64,000 nt of DNA from Rickettsia endosymbiont of Gonocerus acuteangulatus (GCF_964026435.1 NZ_OZ032147.1:1736001-1800000), one strand, 5' to 3'; numbered from the stretch's first letter, positions 25,519 through 34,452 are shown. Translations and numbers: made by a program. The notes: generated by a model not told the origin, from the letters alone.

Positions 25519-26475
25519 ATGGCTGATTTACACCAAAACCAAATTATCGATAAACTGCATAATATTGCTTTTAAAGACGGTACTTTTTTAAAACAAGTTA
25601 TATCAAATATTATAATTAAACATAATAATGTTGGTTTTTCAATAGATATATCAGGCATTGACAAATTAGAAGCAGAAGAAATAAAAAATGAAGCAATTAA
25701 AAAGCTTAATGAAATAGTTGGCATAGGTAAAATAACTATTGTTTTTACTGAGAGTAAAACAGTAGAAAAAAAACCTCAAAAACCCAAACATTTTATAGAG
25801 AATGTTAAAAAGATTATCTTAGTCGCTTCAGGTAAAGGAGGAGTCGGCAAATCTACTATTTCGGCTCTTATTGCTCAGCAATTAAGTTTAGAGAATTACC
25901 GAGTTGGCATAGTTGATGCTGATATTTACGGACCTTCAATTCCCCATATATTTGGTATTAATGAAGTACCGCAAACAGTCAATGGACGAATAATACCGGT
26001 AAGAGCAAAAAATATCGAGGTGATATCAATAGGCTTCTTCGTTAAAGATTATTCCGCAATTATTTGGCGTGGTCCTATGGCTAGTAAAACTATTTATCAA
26101 TTGTTATCAGTGACGAAATGGGATAACCTTGATTATTTAATTATTGATATGCCGCCAGGAACAGGGGATATTCATTTAAGTATGCTTGAGAATTATCATT
26201 TAGACGGCGTGGTAATCGTCACTACTCCGCAAAAAATGTCAGAGATAGATGTTGTACGCTCTATAGATTTATATCAAAAATTAAATTTACCGATAATTGG
26301 AATAATTGAGAATATGAGCGATTTATTTGATGGTAATAGTGGAAGTCATTTATCACAAAAATATAATATACCATTAATAGCTCAAATTCCAGTTATACCA
26401 AAAATAGCTAATGCATGCGATAAATCACTGCCACTTACTGACTTACTAACATTATCTTTAAAGGAATATTTATGA
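25519..26475 (+). CDS. mrp: Mrp/NBP35-family iron-sulfur carrier P-loop ATPase
   Basis: 318 aa. An N-terminal MIP18/DUF59-like domain (about 1-75) precedes the deviant Walker A of the MinD/Mrp family (VASGKGGVGKSTISAL), then VDADIYGPSIPHIFG, the Mrp-typical IWRGPMASKTIYQLL, and Walker B IIDMPPGTGD. Family members carry or insert Fe-S clusters. The C-terminal CPxC cluster-binding motif found in many members after IENMS is absent (IENMSDLFDGNSGSHLSQKY), so cluster transfer may differ or be lost. The next gene overlaps its stop by 4 bp. Confidence 0.93.
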   Translation: MADLHQNQIIDKLHNIAFKDGTFLKQVISNIIIKHNNVGFSIDISGIDKLEAEEIKNEAIKKLNEIVGIGKITIVFTESKTVEKKPQKPKHFIENVKKIILVASGKGGVGKSTISALIAQQLSLENYRVGIVDADIYGPSIPHIFGINEVPQTVNGRIIPVRAKNIEVISIGFFVKDYSAIIWRGPMASKTIYQLLSVTKWDNLDYLIIDMPPGTGDIHLSMLENYHLDGVVIVTTPQKMSEIDVVRSIDLYQKLNLPIIGIIENMSDLFDGNSGSHLSQKYNIPLIAQIPVIPKIANACDKSLPLTDLLTLSLKEYL

Positions 26476-27572
26476 TATGGGTGTTTACAGATAGTAGAAC
26501 AGGAAATAACCACCAAGCAATTGCACTTGCTGAAAAATTATCCGAAGAATATACAGTCATTAGACTTGAATATAATTGCGTGGCTAAACTGCCAAATTTT
26601 TTACTTAAATATTATCCTGTACATATAAAAAAAGAGATATTACGGGATATTTTAGATAAGCCTCTACCTGATATAATTATTACTGCTGGAAGAAGAACAG
26701 CAGCTTTAGCATTTTATTTAAAAAAGAAGTTAAAAAAAGAAATTAAACTGATTCAAATAATGCAACCGTCCTTGCCTTATAAATATTTCGAAGCTGTTAT
26801 CTTGCCTTATCATGATCTTGACTTGTCATTCTGCAAAGACTCTTATGTCATTCCCGCGAAAGCGGGAATCCAGCAAAAAAAAAAGCTATTTAAAAAGTTT
26901 AAAGTATTTAATTCTTTAAAATTACTGGATTCCCGCTTTCGCGGGAATGACATAGGCGGTGGAGAGGACAATGAACACAGCAACATCATCCCAATAAACG
27001 GAGCTATCAATAATATAACTCAAAAGTTCGCGGCCGCGAACTTAGAACTACAAAAATATTATCCTGAACTTAAAGAATTTATTGCCGTAATAATCGGTGG
27101 GAATAATAAGAAATTTAATTTTATTGAAAAAGAAGCTATTCATTTTTCTTCATTATTAAAAAGAATATATGATAATCAAAAAACTCCTTTTTTCATTAGT
27201 TTTAGCAGACGCACACCTGACACAGTAAAATCAATTATTAAAAATAACATACCGGCTTCGACAATTATTTATGACCCAACTACTGATACAAGGTTTAACC
27301 CATATATCGCTATGCTCTCTAGGGCAAAATATATAATCTCTACAGCTGATTCGATTTCTATGTGCAGCGAAGCAGCTTCAAGCGGCAAACCTCTTTACAT
27401 ATTCTGTCCATCAAATTTTAACTCTCCAAAGCACAAAATTTTTGTAAAAAAACTAGTTGAGCTGAAAATAGCAAAAATGTTTGATGAGTCTGTAACGAAA
27501 TTAGAAGAGTATAGCTATCCACCTTTAGATGAAGCAGGAAGAGTAGCTAAGATTATTAAACCTTTAATATAA
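26472..27572 (+). CDS. ELM1/COG3660 family protein with an in-frame palindromic insert
   Basis: 366 aa, related to the mitochondrial fission ELM1 family of bacterial GT-B-like proteins. Its motifs are WVFTDSRTGNNHQAIALAE at the N-terminus, DIIITAGRRTAALAFYLKK, and FNPYIAMLSRAKYIISTADSISMCSEAASSGKPLYIF. Enzymatic function is unproven. Residues about 125-160 (VIPAKAGIQQKKK ... LLDSRFRGND) are translated from a family A repeat and interrupt the family sequence after LPYHDLDLSF. The reading frame stays open, so the protein is probably made with this extra loop. It overlaps mrp by ATGA. Confidence 0.85.
   Translation: MIWVFTDSRTGNNHQAIALAEKLSEEYTVIRLEYNCVAKLPNFLLKYYPVHIKKEILRDILDKPLPDIIITAGRRTAALAFYLKKKLKKEIKLIQIMQPSLPYKYFEAVILPYHDLDLSFCKDSYVIPAKAGIQQKKKLFKKFKVFNSLKLLDSRFRGNDIGGGEDNEHSNIIPINGAINNITQKFAAANLELQKYYPELKEFIAVIIGGNNKKFNFIEKEAIHFSSLLKRIYDNQKTPFFISFSRRTPDTVKSIIKNNIPASTIIYDPTTDTRFNPYIAMLSRAKYIISTADSISMCSEAASSGKPLYIFCPSNFNSPKHKIFVKKLVELKIAKMFDESVTKLEEYSYPPLDEAGRVAKIIKPLI
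26846..26952. repeat. family A palindromic repeat inside the ELM1-family gene
   Basis: A 107-bp copy with near-perfect arms (TGTCATTCCCGCGAAAGCGG and CCGCTTTCGCGGGAATGACA). It is read through in frame as part of the host protein. Confidence 0.9.
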
Positions 27573-27946
27573 AAGCTGGAAATTAAATGAATAAAGATAT
27601 ACAATCCTACATATTTATCAAAAAGCTAAAATCTTTACCATTTATCGAAGAAATATGGCTTTTTGGTTCTCGTGCTAGAGGCGATAACAACGGAGCGTTC
27701 CGATATTGATCTTGCTATCATTTGCCCTAATATTACAGATCAAGAATGGTTAAAAGTTGTAGATATTATAAATGATGCTGATACGCTTTTAAAAATAGAT
27801 TGTGTCAGGTTCGATAACTGTCAATTGCTAAAATAAAAGGGACCAGTAAATTGCACGAAAAAGGGACCAGAGAAGTTGGTGTGACCTAATAAGGTTAATG
27901 TGCAATATTCACTAGATAATTAAGCAAGTAAATATCTAGTGATACA

Positions 27947-29368
27947 ATGATAAGAATAAATATGTATACAACAATTATCACCCTTTATAAACAAGGCAAT
28001 AGTCAAAGGAATATTGCCAAACTAACAAGAACAGACCGCAAAACAGTACGAAAAATAATAAACCGCTATGTAGAGGCTGGTACAGAATCCCCAGCAATCT
28101 ATGAACGATCTTCAGTTTTGGATTTTTGGCACGAAAAAATAATTGAGTTATTAGAAAAAAATCTGAGTTACATAAGAATTTTTGAGGAGTTAAAAAATCA
28201 AGGTTATACAAGCAGTTATACTTCTTTGACCCGTTATATCAAAAAATATAAAATTAAGGATAACAGTTGCATTCGTTTTCATACTTTAGCAGGAGAGGAA
28301 GCACAAGTAGATTTTGGTGACATAGGCTTACAGTATAATTCTAAAGGGCGTAGAGTTAAAGCATATGTATTTAATATGCGTTTAAGCTATAGTCGCCTTG
28401 ATTATTATGAAGTAGTGTTTGATCAAAGTTGTCAAACATGGATTCAATGTCATATCAATGCATTTAATTATTTTGCTGGTAGTCCAAAAGTAATAAAACT
28501 TGATAATCTTAAAGCTGGAGTAGTAGATGCCAATTTTTATGAGCCAGTATATCAGAAGGAATATAAGTGCTTAGCCGATCATTATGGAATTTTACTTTCT
28601 CCTTGTCGAGTGTATCAACCGCAAGAAAAAGGCAAAGTTGAGTCGGGAATAAAATACGTTAAAAATAATTTTTTTGCTGGTCGTAAATTTGATAGATATG
28701 AAGAATTAACAAATGGTCTTGCAAATTGGTTAAATAAGGCCAATAGCCGAATACATGGTACTACTAAGAGAATACCTAGAGAACTGTTTGAGCAAGAGGA
28801 AAGAAGTAGTTTGATTCCTTTACCATTAGAAACTTTTGATTTGTCATCTTGGCATAATCGAAAAGTAGCAAAAGATTGTCATATTACCATAGATAATAAT
28901 TATTACTCTGTACCAGCAAAATATATATACAGTGAGGTAATGGTACAATTGTCCCCAAAACTTGTTCAAATATTTTCTATACAAAATGATTTAATAGCAA
29001 GACACGTTAGAACAGAGGGCAAGGGGATATTTACCACTAATCCGTCTCATTATGCTAAATACAAACGTCTATGCCCAGGTTTTATAGAATATAGTGAACA
29101 TTATCAACAACAAATGCAGCAGATAGGGAATAATTGCAGTTTATTATTAGAATCATTACAACAAACAAGAGTGAATGATTGGCAACGTTGTGCACGAGGT
29201 ATCATTTCTTTACGTAAGGTTTACAATGATGACTTAATAGATAAAGCCTGTCATAGAGCACTACATTATGGTATAAGTTCTTACTCTAAAATTAAGAATA
29301 TTTTAAATAGTAATGCAGTAAACTTACCATTACCAGAGTTTGGAGGTAATAATGCAGAACTTATTTAA
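27947..29368 (+). CDS. istA: IS21-family transposase IstA, copy 1
   Basis: 473 aa. An N-terminal helix-turn-helix (NSQRNIAKLTRTDRKTVRKII) precedes an integrase-type DDE core: AGEEAQVDFGDIG (first Asp), KVIKLDNLKAGV (second Asp) and QPQEKGKVESGIKYVKNNFF (Glu). It catalyses strand transfer. The 3' end overlaps the region where istB starts. The protein is identical to that of copy 2 at 54746. Confidence 0.96.
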   Translation: MIRINMYTTIITLYKQGNSQRNIAKLTRTDRKTVRKIINRYVEAGTESPAIYERSSVLDFWHEKIIELLEKNLSYIRIFEELKNQGYTSSYTSLTRYIKKYKIKDNSCIRFHTLAGEEAQVDFGDIGLQYNSKGRRVKAYVFNMRLSYSRLDYYEVVFDQSCQTWIQCHINAFNYFAGSPKVIKLDNLKAGVVDANFYEPVYQKEYKCLADHYGILLSPCRVYQPQEKGKVESGIKYVKNNFFAGRKFDRYEELTNGLANWLNKANSRIHGTTKRIPRELFEQEERSSLIPLPLETFDLSSWHNRKVAKDCHITIDNNYYSVPAKYIYSEVMVQLSPKLVQIFSIQNDLIARHVRTEGKGIFTTNPSHYAKYKRLCPGFIEYSEHYQQQMQQIGNNCSLLLESLQQTRVNDWQRCARGIISLRKVYNDDLIDKACHRALHYGISSYSKIKNILNSNAVNLPLPEFGGNNAELI

Positions 29369-30095
29369 TGACCTACGAAGCTTTAGATTATCAGGTATAG
29401 TCAATAGTTTAAATGAAAGGATTATTTATGCTCAAAATAATAAACTAGGATTTAAAGAATTTCTATCACTATTATGTGAAGATGAAAAATCTAACCGTAA
29501 GGATAATAATTACCGTCGCCGTAAAAGTGCTGCTAAATTGCCGGTAACTAAAAATTTAGAAGACTTTGATTTTAATTTCCAACCAAGTGTTGATGCCAAA
29601 GTAATAAGTGATTTATCAACTTGTGATTATATTAATACTAAGGGAAATGTAATATTCATAGGTGATTCAGGAACTGGGAAAACTCATCTTGCCATTGGGC
29701 TAGCATTAAAAGCTTTAACACGAGAATACTCTGTATATTTTACTACGGTATCGGATATGCTTTATAATTTACATATTGCAAGAGCAGATAATAGTTATCA
29801 CAAAAAGGTTAAATTACTCCTATCGTTTGATTTATTAATTCTTGATGAGCTCGGGTTTAAGCAATTGCCAAAACATTCAGTAGAAGACTTTTTTAATATT
29901 ATTGCTAAACGATATGAAAATAAATCTACCATTATTACCACAAACAAGGATTTTGAAAAATGGAATGAAATATTTGCTGATGAAGTATTAACTCATGCAA
30001 TTATTGATCGAGTGGTACATCATGCTCATATACTAAACATAAAAGGTAAAAGTTATCGTATTAATAACTATAAATCTGGAGGTAATATGGCATAA
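29352..30095 (+). CDS. istB: IS21-family helper ATPase IstB, copy 1
   Basis: About 247 aa. The ATG at 29352 is preceded by a strong Shine-Dalgarno GGAGGT at 29342-29347. An upstream TTG at 29340 is also in frame, but the SD fixes this start. AAA+ motifs are Walker A GDSGTGKTHLA and Walker B LLILDELG; it ends ILNIKGKSYRINNYKSGG. It is the DnaC-like regulator that selects targets for IstA. Confidence 0.95.
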   Translation: MQNLFNDLRSFRLSGIVNSLNERIIYAQNNKLGFKEFLSLLCEDEKSNRKDNNYRRRKSAAKLPVTKNLEDFDFNFQPSVDAKVISDLSTCDYINTKGNVIFIGDSGTGKTHLAIGLALKALTREYSVYFTTVSDMLYNLHIARADNSYHKKVKLLLSFDLLILDELGFKQLPKHSVEDFFNIIAKRYENKSTIITTNKDFEKWNEIFADEVLTHAIIDRVVHHAHILNIKGKSYRINNYKSGGNMA

Positions 30096-30221
30096 AAATT
30101 TTTAAATATAGTGGTTCCTTTTTCGTGCAATTTACTGGTCCCTTTTTAATTGACAATGACAATAACACGAAAATAAGCCGTGAGCTTTATGAAAATATAA
30201 TAAGAAATAAAAAAATTTTAT

Positions 30222-30632
30222 ATGTTAAAAATAAATATTAAACTTAAAACAAAACTTGAAAACTTTCGTAAAGCTTTTATAGCACTTGAAGCTATTTATT
30301 TAAAACCAATCACAGAAGATCGTGCTTATATAGACGCAACAATTCAAAGATTTGAATTTACTTTTGAACTTGCTTGGAAATTTTTAAAAGAGTATTTTGC
30401 TCAAATGGGTATAGTTCTCAATTATCCCAAAGAAGTCATTAAAGAAGCTTACGCAGTGGGCACAGTGGGCATTATAAATGATGAAGATTTATGGATTTAC
30501 ATGCTTCTTGATCGTAATATGACCTCACAAACCTATAATAAGAAACTTGCCGATGAAATTTATGAACACATCAAAAATTATACCCCTGAATTTAAGAGGT
30601 TACTAAGTATTATTGATTCAGTAACTTTATAA
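30222..30632 (+). CDS. HI0074/HepT-like nucleotidyltransferase-partner protein (HEPN fold), catalytic His lost
   Basis: 136 aa all-helical protein of the HI0074 (nucleotidyltransferase substrate-binding) family, a HEPN relative paired with MNT genes. Characteristic segments are AYIDATIQRFEFTFELAWKFLKEYF and AVGTVGIINDEDLWIYMLLDRNMTSQTYN. HEPN toxins of this group normally have an R-X4-6-H RNase motif, here expected as RNxTSHTYN. This protein has R98 but Q103 in place of His, so RNase activity is probably lost. It overlaps the end of the ruined MNT gene and is convergent with the trmJ remnant, overlapping by about 23 bp. Confidence 0.85.
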   Translation: MLKINIKLKTKLENFRKAFIALEAIYLKPITEDRAYIDATIQRFEFTFELAWKFLKEYFAQMGIVLNYPKEVIKEAYAVGTVGIINDEDLWIYMLLDRNMTSQTYNKKLADEIYEHIKNYTPEFKRLLSIIDSVTL

Positions 30633-30878
30633 TACCTTGTAAAGTTTGTACTTCAGGCGTGGATAGGTTATTGATACGCATAAATATATTGGTGATATTT
30701 TGCTGCATTATAAGTTTTCTTTCCGGAATTTTAAAGAATCCGGTTTTATCTAATTTTCCAAATAAATTTGTTAGGAAATGATCTATTTCTTCTTTTGTTG
30801 CCATGAATATTATGGATATCTTCCCTTGATGCAGAATTACGAAATAATTCATAACATACAATAATATAGCATAAATCA

Positions 30879-31439
30879 TTAAGATACTGACAATTTAATA
30901 GTATTAAAAACAGCATCATAAAATGTTTCAAAATCTTCTACAACTTTCCTAATTTCATTTTTTATCTTAAACCAGTAATGCTCTATAGGATTTAAATCAG
31001 GAGAGTAAGTTGGTAAATACAATATGGTACAACCAACGGATTCAATGAACTCTTTAACTTTAGAATTTTTATGAAAATTAATGTTATCCATAATAACGGT
31101 TTGCCCAGGTTGTAATTCTGTAATTAATACATCCCTAATATAAGTTTTAAAGACCTCTGTATTACAATTACCTTCAAATATTACAGGAGCAATAAGATTA
31201 CCATTACAAAGACCAGCTATCATACTTATTCTAAATTTATGTTGATACACCTTTTCTCCATAACACCTTTGTCCTATAATGCTCCATCCATACTCTTTGC
31301 AAGCATTATCCTCTATTCCAGATTCATCAAGATATACTAATTTGTCTTTTGTGATGGTTTGTATCTTTGCTATAAATTCATTTCTTAATTTAATATCTCT
31401 TTTCGGATGAAAATGAGTTTTGTTTATAACTATAGCCAA
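30879..31439 (-). CDS. IS630 transposase C-terminal frame (DD34E catalytic domain), copy A
   Basis: 186 aa with LVYLDESG (D38), VIMDNINFH (D118) and SPDLNPIEHYWFKIK (E153). The 34 residues between the second Asp and the Glu give the DD34E spacing of IS630/Tc1-mariner. Its frame is +1 relative to the upstream frame, with which it overlaps by 50 bp. A fusion by frameshifting near GAAAAGAG would give the full transposase. Confidence 0.93.
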   Translation of the reverse strand: MAIVINKTHFHPKRDIKLRNEFIAKIQTITKDKLVYLDESGIEDNACKEYGWSIIGQRCYGEKVYQHKFRISMIAGLCNGNLIAPVIFEGNCNTEVFKTYIRDVLITELQPGQTVIMDNINFHKNSKVKEFIESVGCTILYLPTYSPDLNPIEHYWFKIKNEIRKVVEDFETFYDAVFNTIKLSVS

Positions 31440-31749
31440 GTTTTCTGATTTGTCTTAAAATAGTTACAGATGCAATATTACCCCATTGCTTTGCTAACTC
31501 CTTTGATGTTTTATTCATATTAGCTTTAAAAAATTCTTTAAAAGATTCTGAATCTTTTATCTTATGACTATGTCCTTTCTGATAACCAGTTGCTGCTTCT
31601 AAAGTACCTTGCTTATCTTTTAATTTTTTCCATTTATATATAGTATCACGACTTACATTAAATAATTTACTTACCTTACTTATTCGTATCCCTGCTTCTA
31701 CAGCTTTTATAACTCTTAGTCTTAGTTCTATTGCATATGCTCGTGCCAT
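31390..31749 (-). CDS. IS630 transposase N-terminal frame (DNA-binding), copy A
   Basis: 119 aa with a helix-turn-helix (AGIRISKVSKLFNVSRDTIYKWKKL) and a second HTH-like region (TSKELAKQWGNIASVTILRQIRKLGYSYKQ). It binds the terminal repeats. The same protein occurs in the copies at 42011, 58474 and 60266. Confidence 0.93.
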   Translation of the reverse strand: MARAYAIELRLRVIKAVEAGIRISKVSKLFNVSRDTIYKWKKLKDKQGTLEAATGYQKGHSHKIKDSESFKEFFKANMNKTSKELAKQWGNIASVTILRQIRKLGYSYKQNSFSSEKRY

Positions 31750-32262
31750 ATCTCTTTACATGCTTGTTAATATTTGCTTACTATAACATGATACTCTCGC
31801 TCTGTCAGTACCTTAATGACTTATGCTATAACTGCTTGTGCAATGTTTAGCGAGCTAAATTCTGTGGTATTGATGGTAATAATCTTGTTGGCAAGCCATA
31901 TTTCTTCATTACTAAGCCCATTATTTTCCCGCCCGAACATTATCCCGACTTTTGCGGAGTGCGGATAATCGGTAGTCAAATTTTGTGAAAATACATAATC
32001 CTTATTTATAGCCCGCTTAATGCAGGTAGTCGCATATAAATATTCGAGGTCTTTAATACATTCCTCTAAGCTATTATAAATTTTTGCATTATCTATGATA
32101 TTAACAGCTCCAACTGCGTTACTGCGGGCTTGTTCGTTTGGCCAACCATCTCTTGGGGTTACTATTCTAAGCTCATCTAAGCCAAAATTCTTCATGGCTC
32201 TTGCGGTAGCACCGATATTCTCACCCATTTGCGGTGCAACTAATATTATTATTGGTTTCATT

Positions 32263-32736
32263 TTAGTAATTTTTCGTAACTAGGCAAGTATAAGCGATTG
32301 CTACAGCATCAGCTTCATCAGAATTAGTAATTTGGAAAGTGCCAGGCAGAAGTAACTTAATCATATGCAAAATCTGATCCTTTTCAGCATGCCCATATCC
32401 TGTGACAGTTTTTTTTATCGCGTTAGGTTTAAATTCTTGCATATCTAAACCATATCTACCAATCAGCGACATTATGGCACCTCTAGCATAGCCAAGCTTT
32501 AACGAAGTTACGCTATTAGTATTAACAAACGTTTCTTCAATTGCTGCCATATTTGGCTGATATTCTAATATTACTTTTTCTAGAGTAGCATTGATAAAGG
32601 CAAGCCTATGATGTATTTCATCTTTACTAGTTGTTTTTATCGTACCGCTAGCTAAGTATTTCAGTTTTGCCGACTCTTTTGCAACTACCGCCCATCCTAA
32701 ACTCCCAAGTGCCGGATCAATCCCAAGTACTATCAT
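32263..32736 (-). CDS. ruvC: Holliday junction endonuclease RuvC
   Basis: 157 aa, full length. The catalytic acids are visible as D7 ([12 protein letters not shown]), E67 or E68 (AAIEETFVN), D140 and D143 ([11 protein letters not shown]). It cleaves Holliday junctions with RuvAB. The stop is 1 bp from the trmJ start, so both were in one transcript. Confidence 0.98.
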   Translation of the reverse strand: MIVLGIDPALGSLGWAVVAKESAKLKYLASGTIKTTSKDEIHHRLAFINATLEKVILEYQPNMAAIEETFVNTNSVTSLKLGYARGAIMSLIGRYGLDMQEFKPNAIKKTVTGYGHAEKDQILHMIKLLLPGTFQITNSDEADAVAIAYTCLVTKNY

Positions 32737-32770
32737 TGTTGTTTTTAGTTTATTGTTATTTTTCTCAAAA

Positions 32771-32881
32771 TGTCATTGCGATCTATCATTCCGAGCCACT
32801 GAAAGTGGCGTGGCAATCTCATGAGAAAAACAAGATTCCAGAGATTGCCGCGTCTATGCGTTGCCTCTCCTCGCAATGACG
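32771..32881. repeat. family B palindromic repeat between ruvC and era
   Basis: Arms TGTCATTGCGATC and CTCCTCGCAATGACG enclose GGCAATCTCATGAG and AGAGATTGCCGCG boxes. Confidence 0.75.
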
Positions 32882-32891
32882 TTTGAATTCC

Positions 32892-33773
32892 TCATATTTT
32901 CATATGCTGGTAATATTCAGAATTATCTTCCCACAACTCACGCACTTTGACGAATAAAAACAAATGCACGGGGAAGCCAAAAAACTGTTCCATCTGTTTG
33001 CGAGATTTCATTCCGAGTTCTTTGATTTTTGAGCCGTTTTTACCGAGTATTATAGTTTTGTAGCTTTCTCTTGAAACTACTATAACCTGATTAATCTTTA
33101 CGGATTTATCTTCAAGCTCTTCCCATTTTTCGGTTTGCACTGTTAGCTTATAAGGCAATTCCTGCTGCAAACCTAAAAATAACTGTTCTCTCGTAATTTC
33201 CGCAGCGATAAAACACATCGGTAAATCGGTTATGTCGTCCTCTTCATAAAGCCAAGGAGCGATTTTTGCTTTACTCGTTATATATTCAAGTAACTTATCA
33301 ACATTCTCACCCGATATAGCAGAAATAGGGAAAAGTAAGCTGTCAGGATGTAGTTCTGTTAAGAAAGCTTTAATGTCGTTTAGATATTTTGACTCGATAT
33401 CTATCTTGTTTAATAAAATTACCGGCACAACATTAAGTGAGCGAAGTTTGTTTAAAATATCATGCGTTATGTTATCTAGCGGCTTCAAACTATCAATAAT
33501 TAACATGACAATATCGGCACTATGCAGGCTAGACCAAGCACATCTAACCATTGCCTTTTCTAAAGTCCCTTTTGGCTCAAATATCCCTGGCGTATCATAT
33601 AAGATCACTTGCGTATCTTTTAGGGTAATAATGCCGGTAATGATCGACCTAGTTGTTTGAACTTTTGGGGTGACTATTGAAAGCTTTTCACCAATTATTC
33701 TATTTAGCAAAGTGGACTTGCCACTATTTGGGCGCCCAATTATACAAACCGAAACTGTTTTCTGCTTAATCAT
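32892..33773 (-). CDS. era: GTPase Era
   Basis: 293 aa. The GTPase motifs are [14 protein letters not shown] (G1), TTRSIITG (G2), [12 protein letters not shown] (G3) and LLNKIDIES (G4). The C-terminal KH domain contains [22 protein letters not shown]. It binds the 16S rRNA 3' end during 30S maturation. It overlaps rnc by 8 bp in the lepB-rnc-era operon. Confidence 0.98.
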   Translation of the reverse strand: MIKQKTVSVCIIGRPNSGKSTLLNRIIGEKLSIVTPKVQTTRSIITGIITLKDTQVILYDTPGIFEPKGTLEKAMVRCAWSSLHSADIVMLIIDSLKPLDNITHDILNKLRSLNVVPVILLNKIDIESKYLNDIKAFLTELHPDSLLFPISAISGENVDKLLEYITSKAKIAPWLYEEDDITDLPMCFIAAEITREQLFLGLQQELPYKLTVQTEKWEELEDKSVKINQVIVVSRESYKTIILGKNGSKIKELGMKSRKQMEQFFGFPVHLFLFVKVRELWEDNSEYYQHMKI

Positions 33774-34452
33774 TTTTTAGCCTATGCAATAAACTTCTCG
33801 CAGCGTTTTTTTCAGCTTCTTTTATAGAGTGTCCCTTACCTGTTTGCTCGTAGCCGTTTATTTTTACCAATACTGTAAAGGTTGATAAGTGAGCTACACC
33901 CTCTCTTTTAATTAGGCGGTATATAGGGATATGATGATCTTTGCTTTGTGCCCATTCTTGCAAGGCGGTTTTAGGGTCATAATCTGTTAAATCTTTGACT
34001 TTTATAAATTCTGCCCATAATTTCCCTATAATATTATGAATTGTAGTAATATCACTATCGAGATATATAGCTGCGATTAAAGCTTCCGTAACATTTTCAA
34101 TATTATTAGGATTATCACGCCCGCCGGCTATTTCTTCACCATGAGTCATAATAATATAATCTTTTAAACCAAGCTTAGCTCCTACGACGCAAATTGTTTC
34201 TTTACAAACTAAATATGATCTAATTTTAGCTAAATTTCCTTCGTTATATTCTTTGAAATTCTTAAATAAAATTTCTGTGATAACTAAATTTAATATTGCA
34301 TCCCCTAGAAACTCTAACCGCTCATAATCTTTATTAGCCTTATATTCATGATGTTGCCTTAAGGACGGATGACTTAAAGCTTCTGTTAAAAGTGCCTTAT
34401 TCTTAAAACTATAATCGAGTAATTTTTCTAACTCCTCAAATGACTCCATCAA
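33766..34452 (-). CDS. rnc: ribonuclease III
   Basis: 228 aa. The catalytic signature [11 protein letters not shown] contains E44 and D51, and a second acidic site lies in [13 protein letters not shown]. The C-terminal dsRNA-binding domain spans about 157-225 ([40 protein letters not shown]). It processes rRNA precursors and dsRNA. Its start overlaps the lepB stop. Confidence 0.98.
   Translation of the reverse strand: MMESFEELEKLLDYSFKNKALLTEALSHPSLRQHHEYKANKDYERLEFLGDAILNLVITEILFKNFKEYNEGNLAKIRSYLVCKETICVVGAKLGLKDYIIMTHGEEIAGGRDNPNNIENVTEALIAAIYLDSDITTIHNIIGKLWAEFIKVKDLTDYDPKTALQEWAQSKDHHIPIYRLIKREGVAHLSTFTVLVKINGYEQTGKGHSIKEAEKNAARSLLHRLKND

Larger units (their letters stand above)
27819..30161 (+). 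mobile_element. IS21-family element, copy 1
   Basis: The 2343-bp element has TG..CA ends (TGTCAATTG at the left, CAATGACA at the right). Inner repeats GGGACCAGTAAATTGCACG occur at both ends in inverted orientation, as expected for IS21 multiple end sites. It is flanked by the 5-bp direct repeat ATAAC (27814-27818 and 30162-30166), inside the IS21 range. It carries istA and istB and looks intact. Confidence 0.92.
27587..30241 (+). pseudogene. MNT-type nucleotidyltransferase (MntA-like antitoxin), frameshifted and split by IS21
   Basis: ATG at 27587 gives MNKDIQSYIFIKKLKS and EEIWLFGSRARGDN, the minimal nucleotidyltransferase GSxxxG motif. An extra G at 27692-27693 shifts the frame; dropping it gives NERSDIDLAIICPNITDQE, the SDIDL catalytic acidic pair. 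The gene is then cut at 27818 by an IS21 element. Removing the element and one 5-bp ATAAC duplication joins DCVRFDN to TKISRELYENIIRNKK and the natural stop at 30239-30241. The stop overlaps the start of the HI0074/HepT-like gene, the standard MNT-HEPN pair. Two independent lesions make it non-functional. Confidence 0.88.
30867..31828 (-). mobile_element. IS630-family element, copy A (962 bp)
   Basis: Terminal inverted repeats begin TAGCATAARTCATTAAG and continue to TACTGACA. The element is flanked by TA duplications at 30865-30866 and 31829-31830, the IS630/Tc1-mariner signature. It holds two overlapping frames. Copies C and D are exactly the same length. Confidence 0.95.
30610..32261 (-). 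pseudogene. trmJ: tRNA/rRNA methyltransferase TrmJ, split by an IS630 element
   Basis: The N-terminal part (32261-31829) has the SPOUT pattern PIIILVAPQMGENIGATARAM, LDELRIVTPRDGWPNEQA and MFGRENNGLSNEEIWLANKIITI, ending at SLNIAQAVI. After the IS630 element (30867-31828) and its TA duplication, the frame continues IVCYELFRNSASREDIHN. A second frameshift near 30805 is needed to reach ATKEEIDHFLTNLFGKLDKTGFF and LIMQQNITNIFMRINN, the TrmJ C-terminus. TrmJ 2'-O-methylates position 32 of tRNA. The start lies 1 bp after ruvC. It is not expected to be functional. Confidence 0.9.

Noticed and set aside
27587-30632. A working MntA-HepT toxin-antitoxin system
   Set aside because: The MNT gene has a frameshift and an IS insertion, and the HepT-like protein lacks the motif His.
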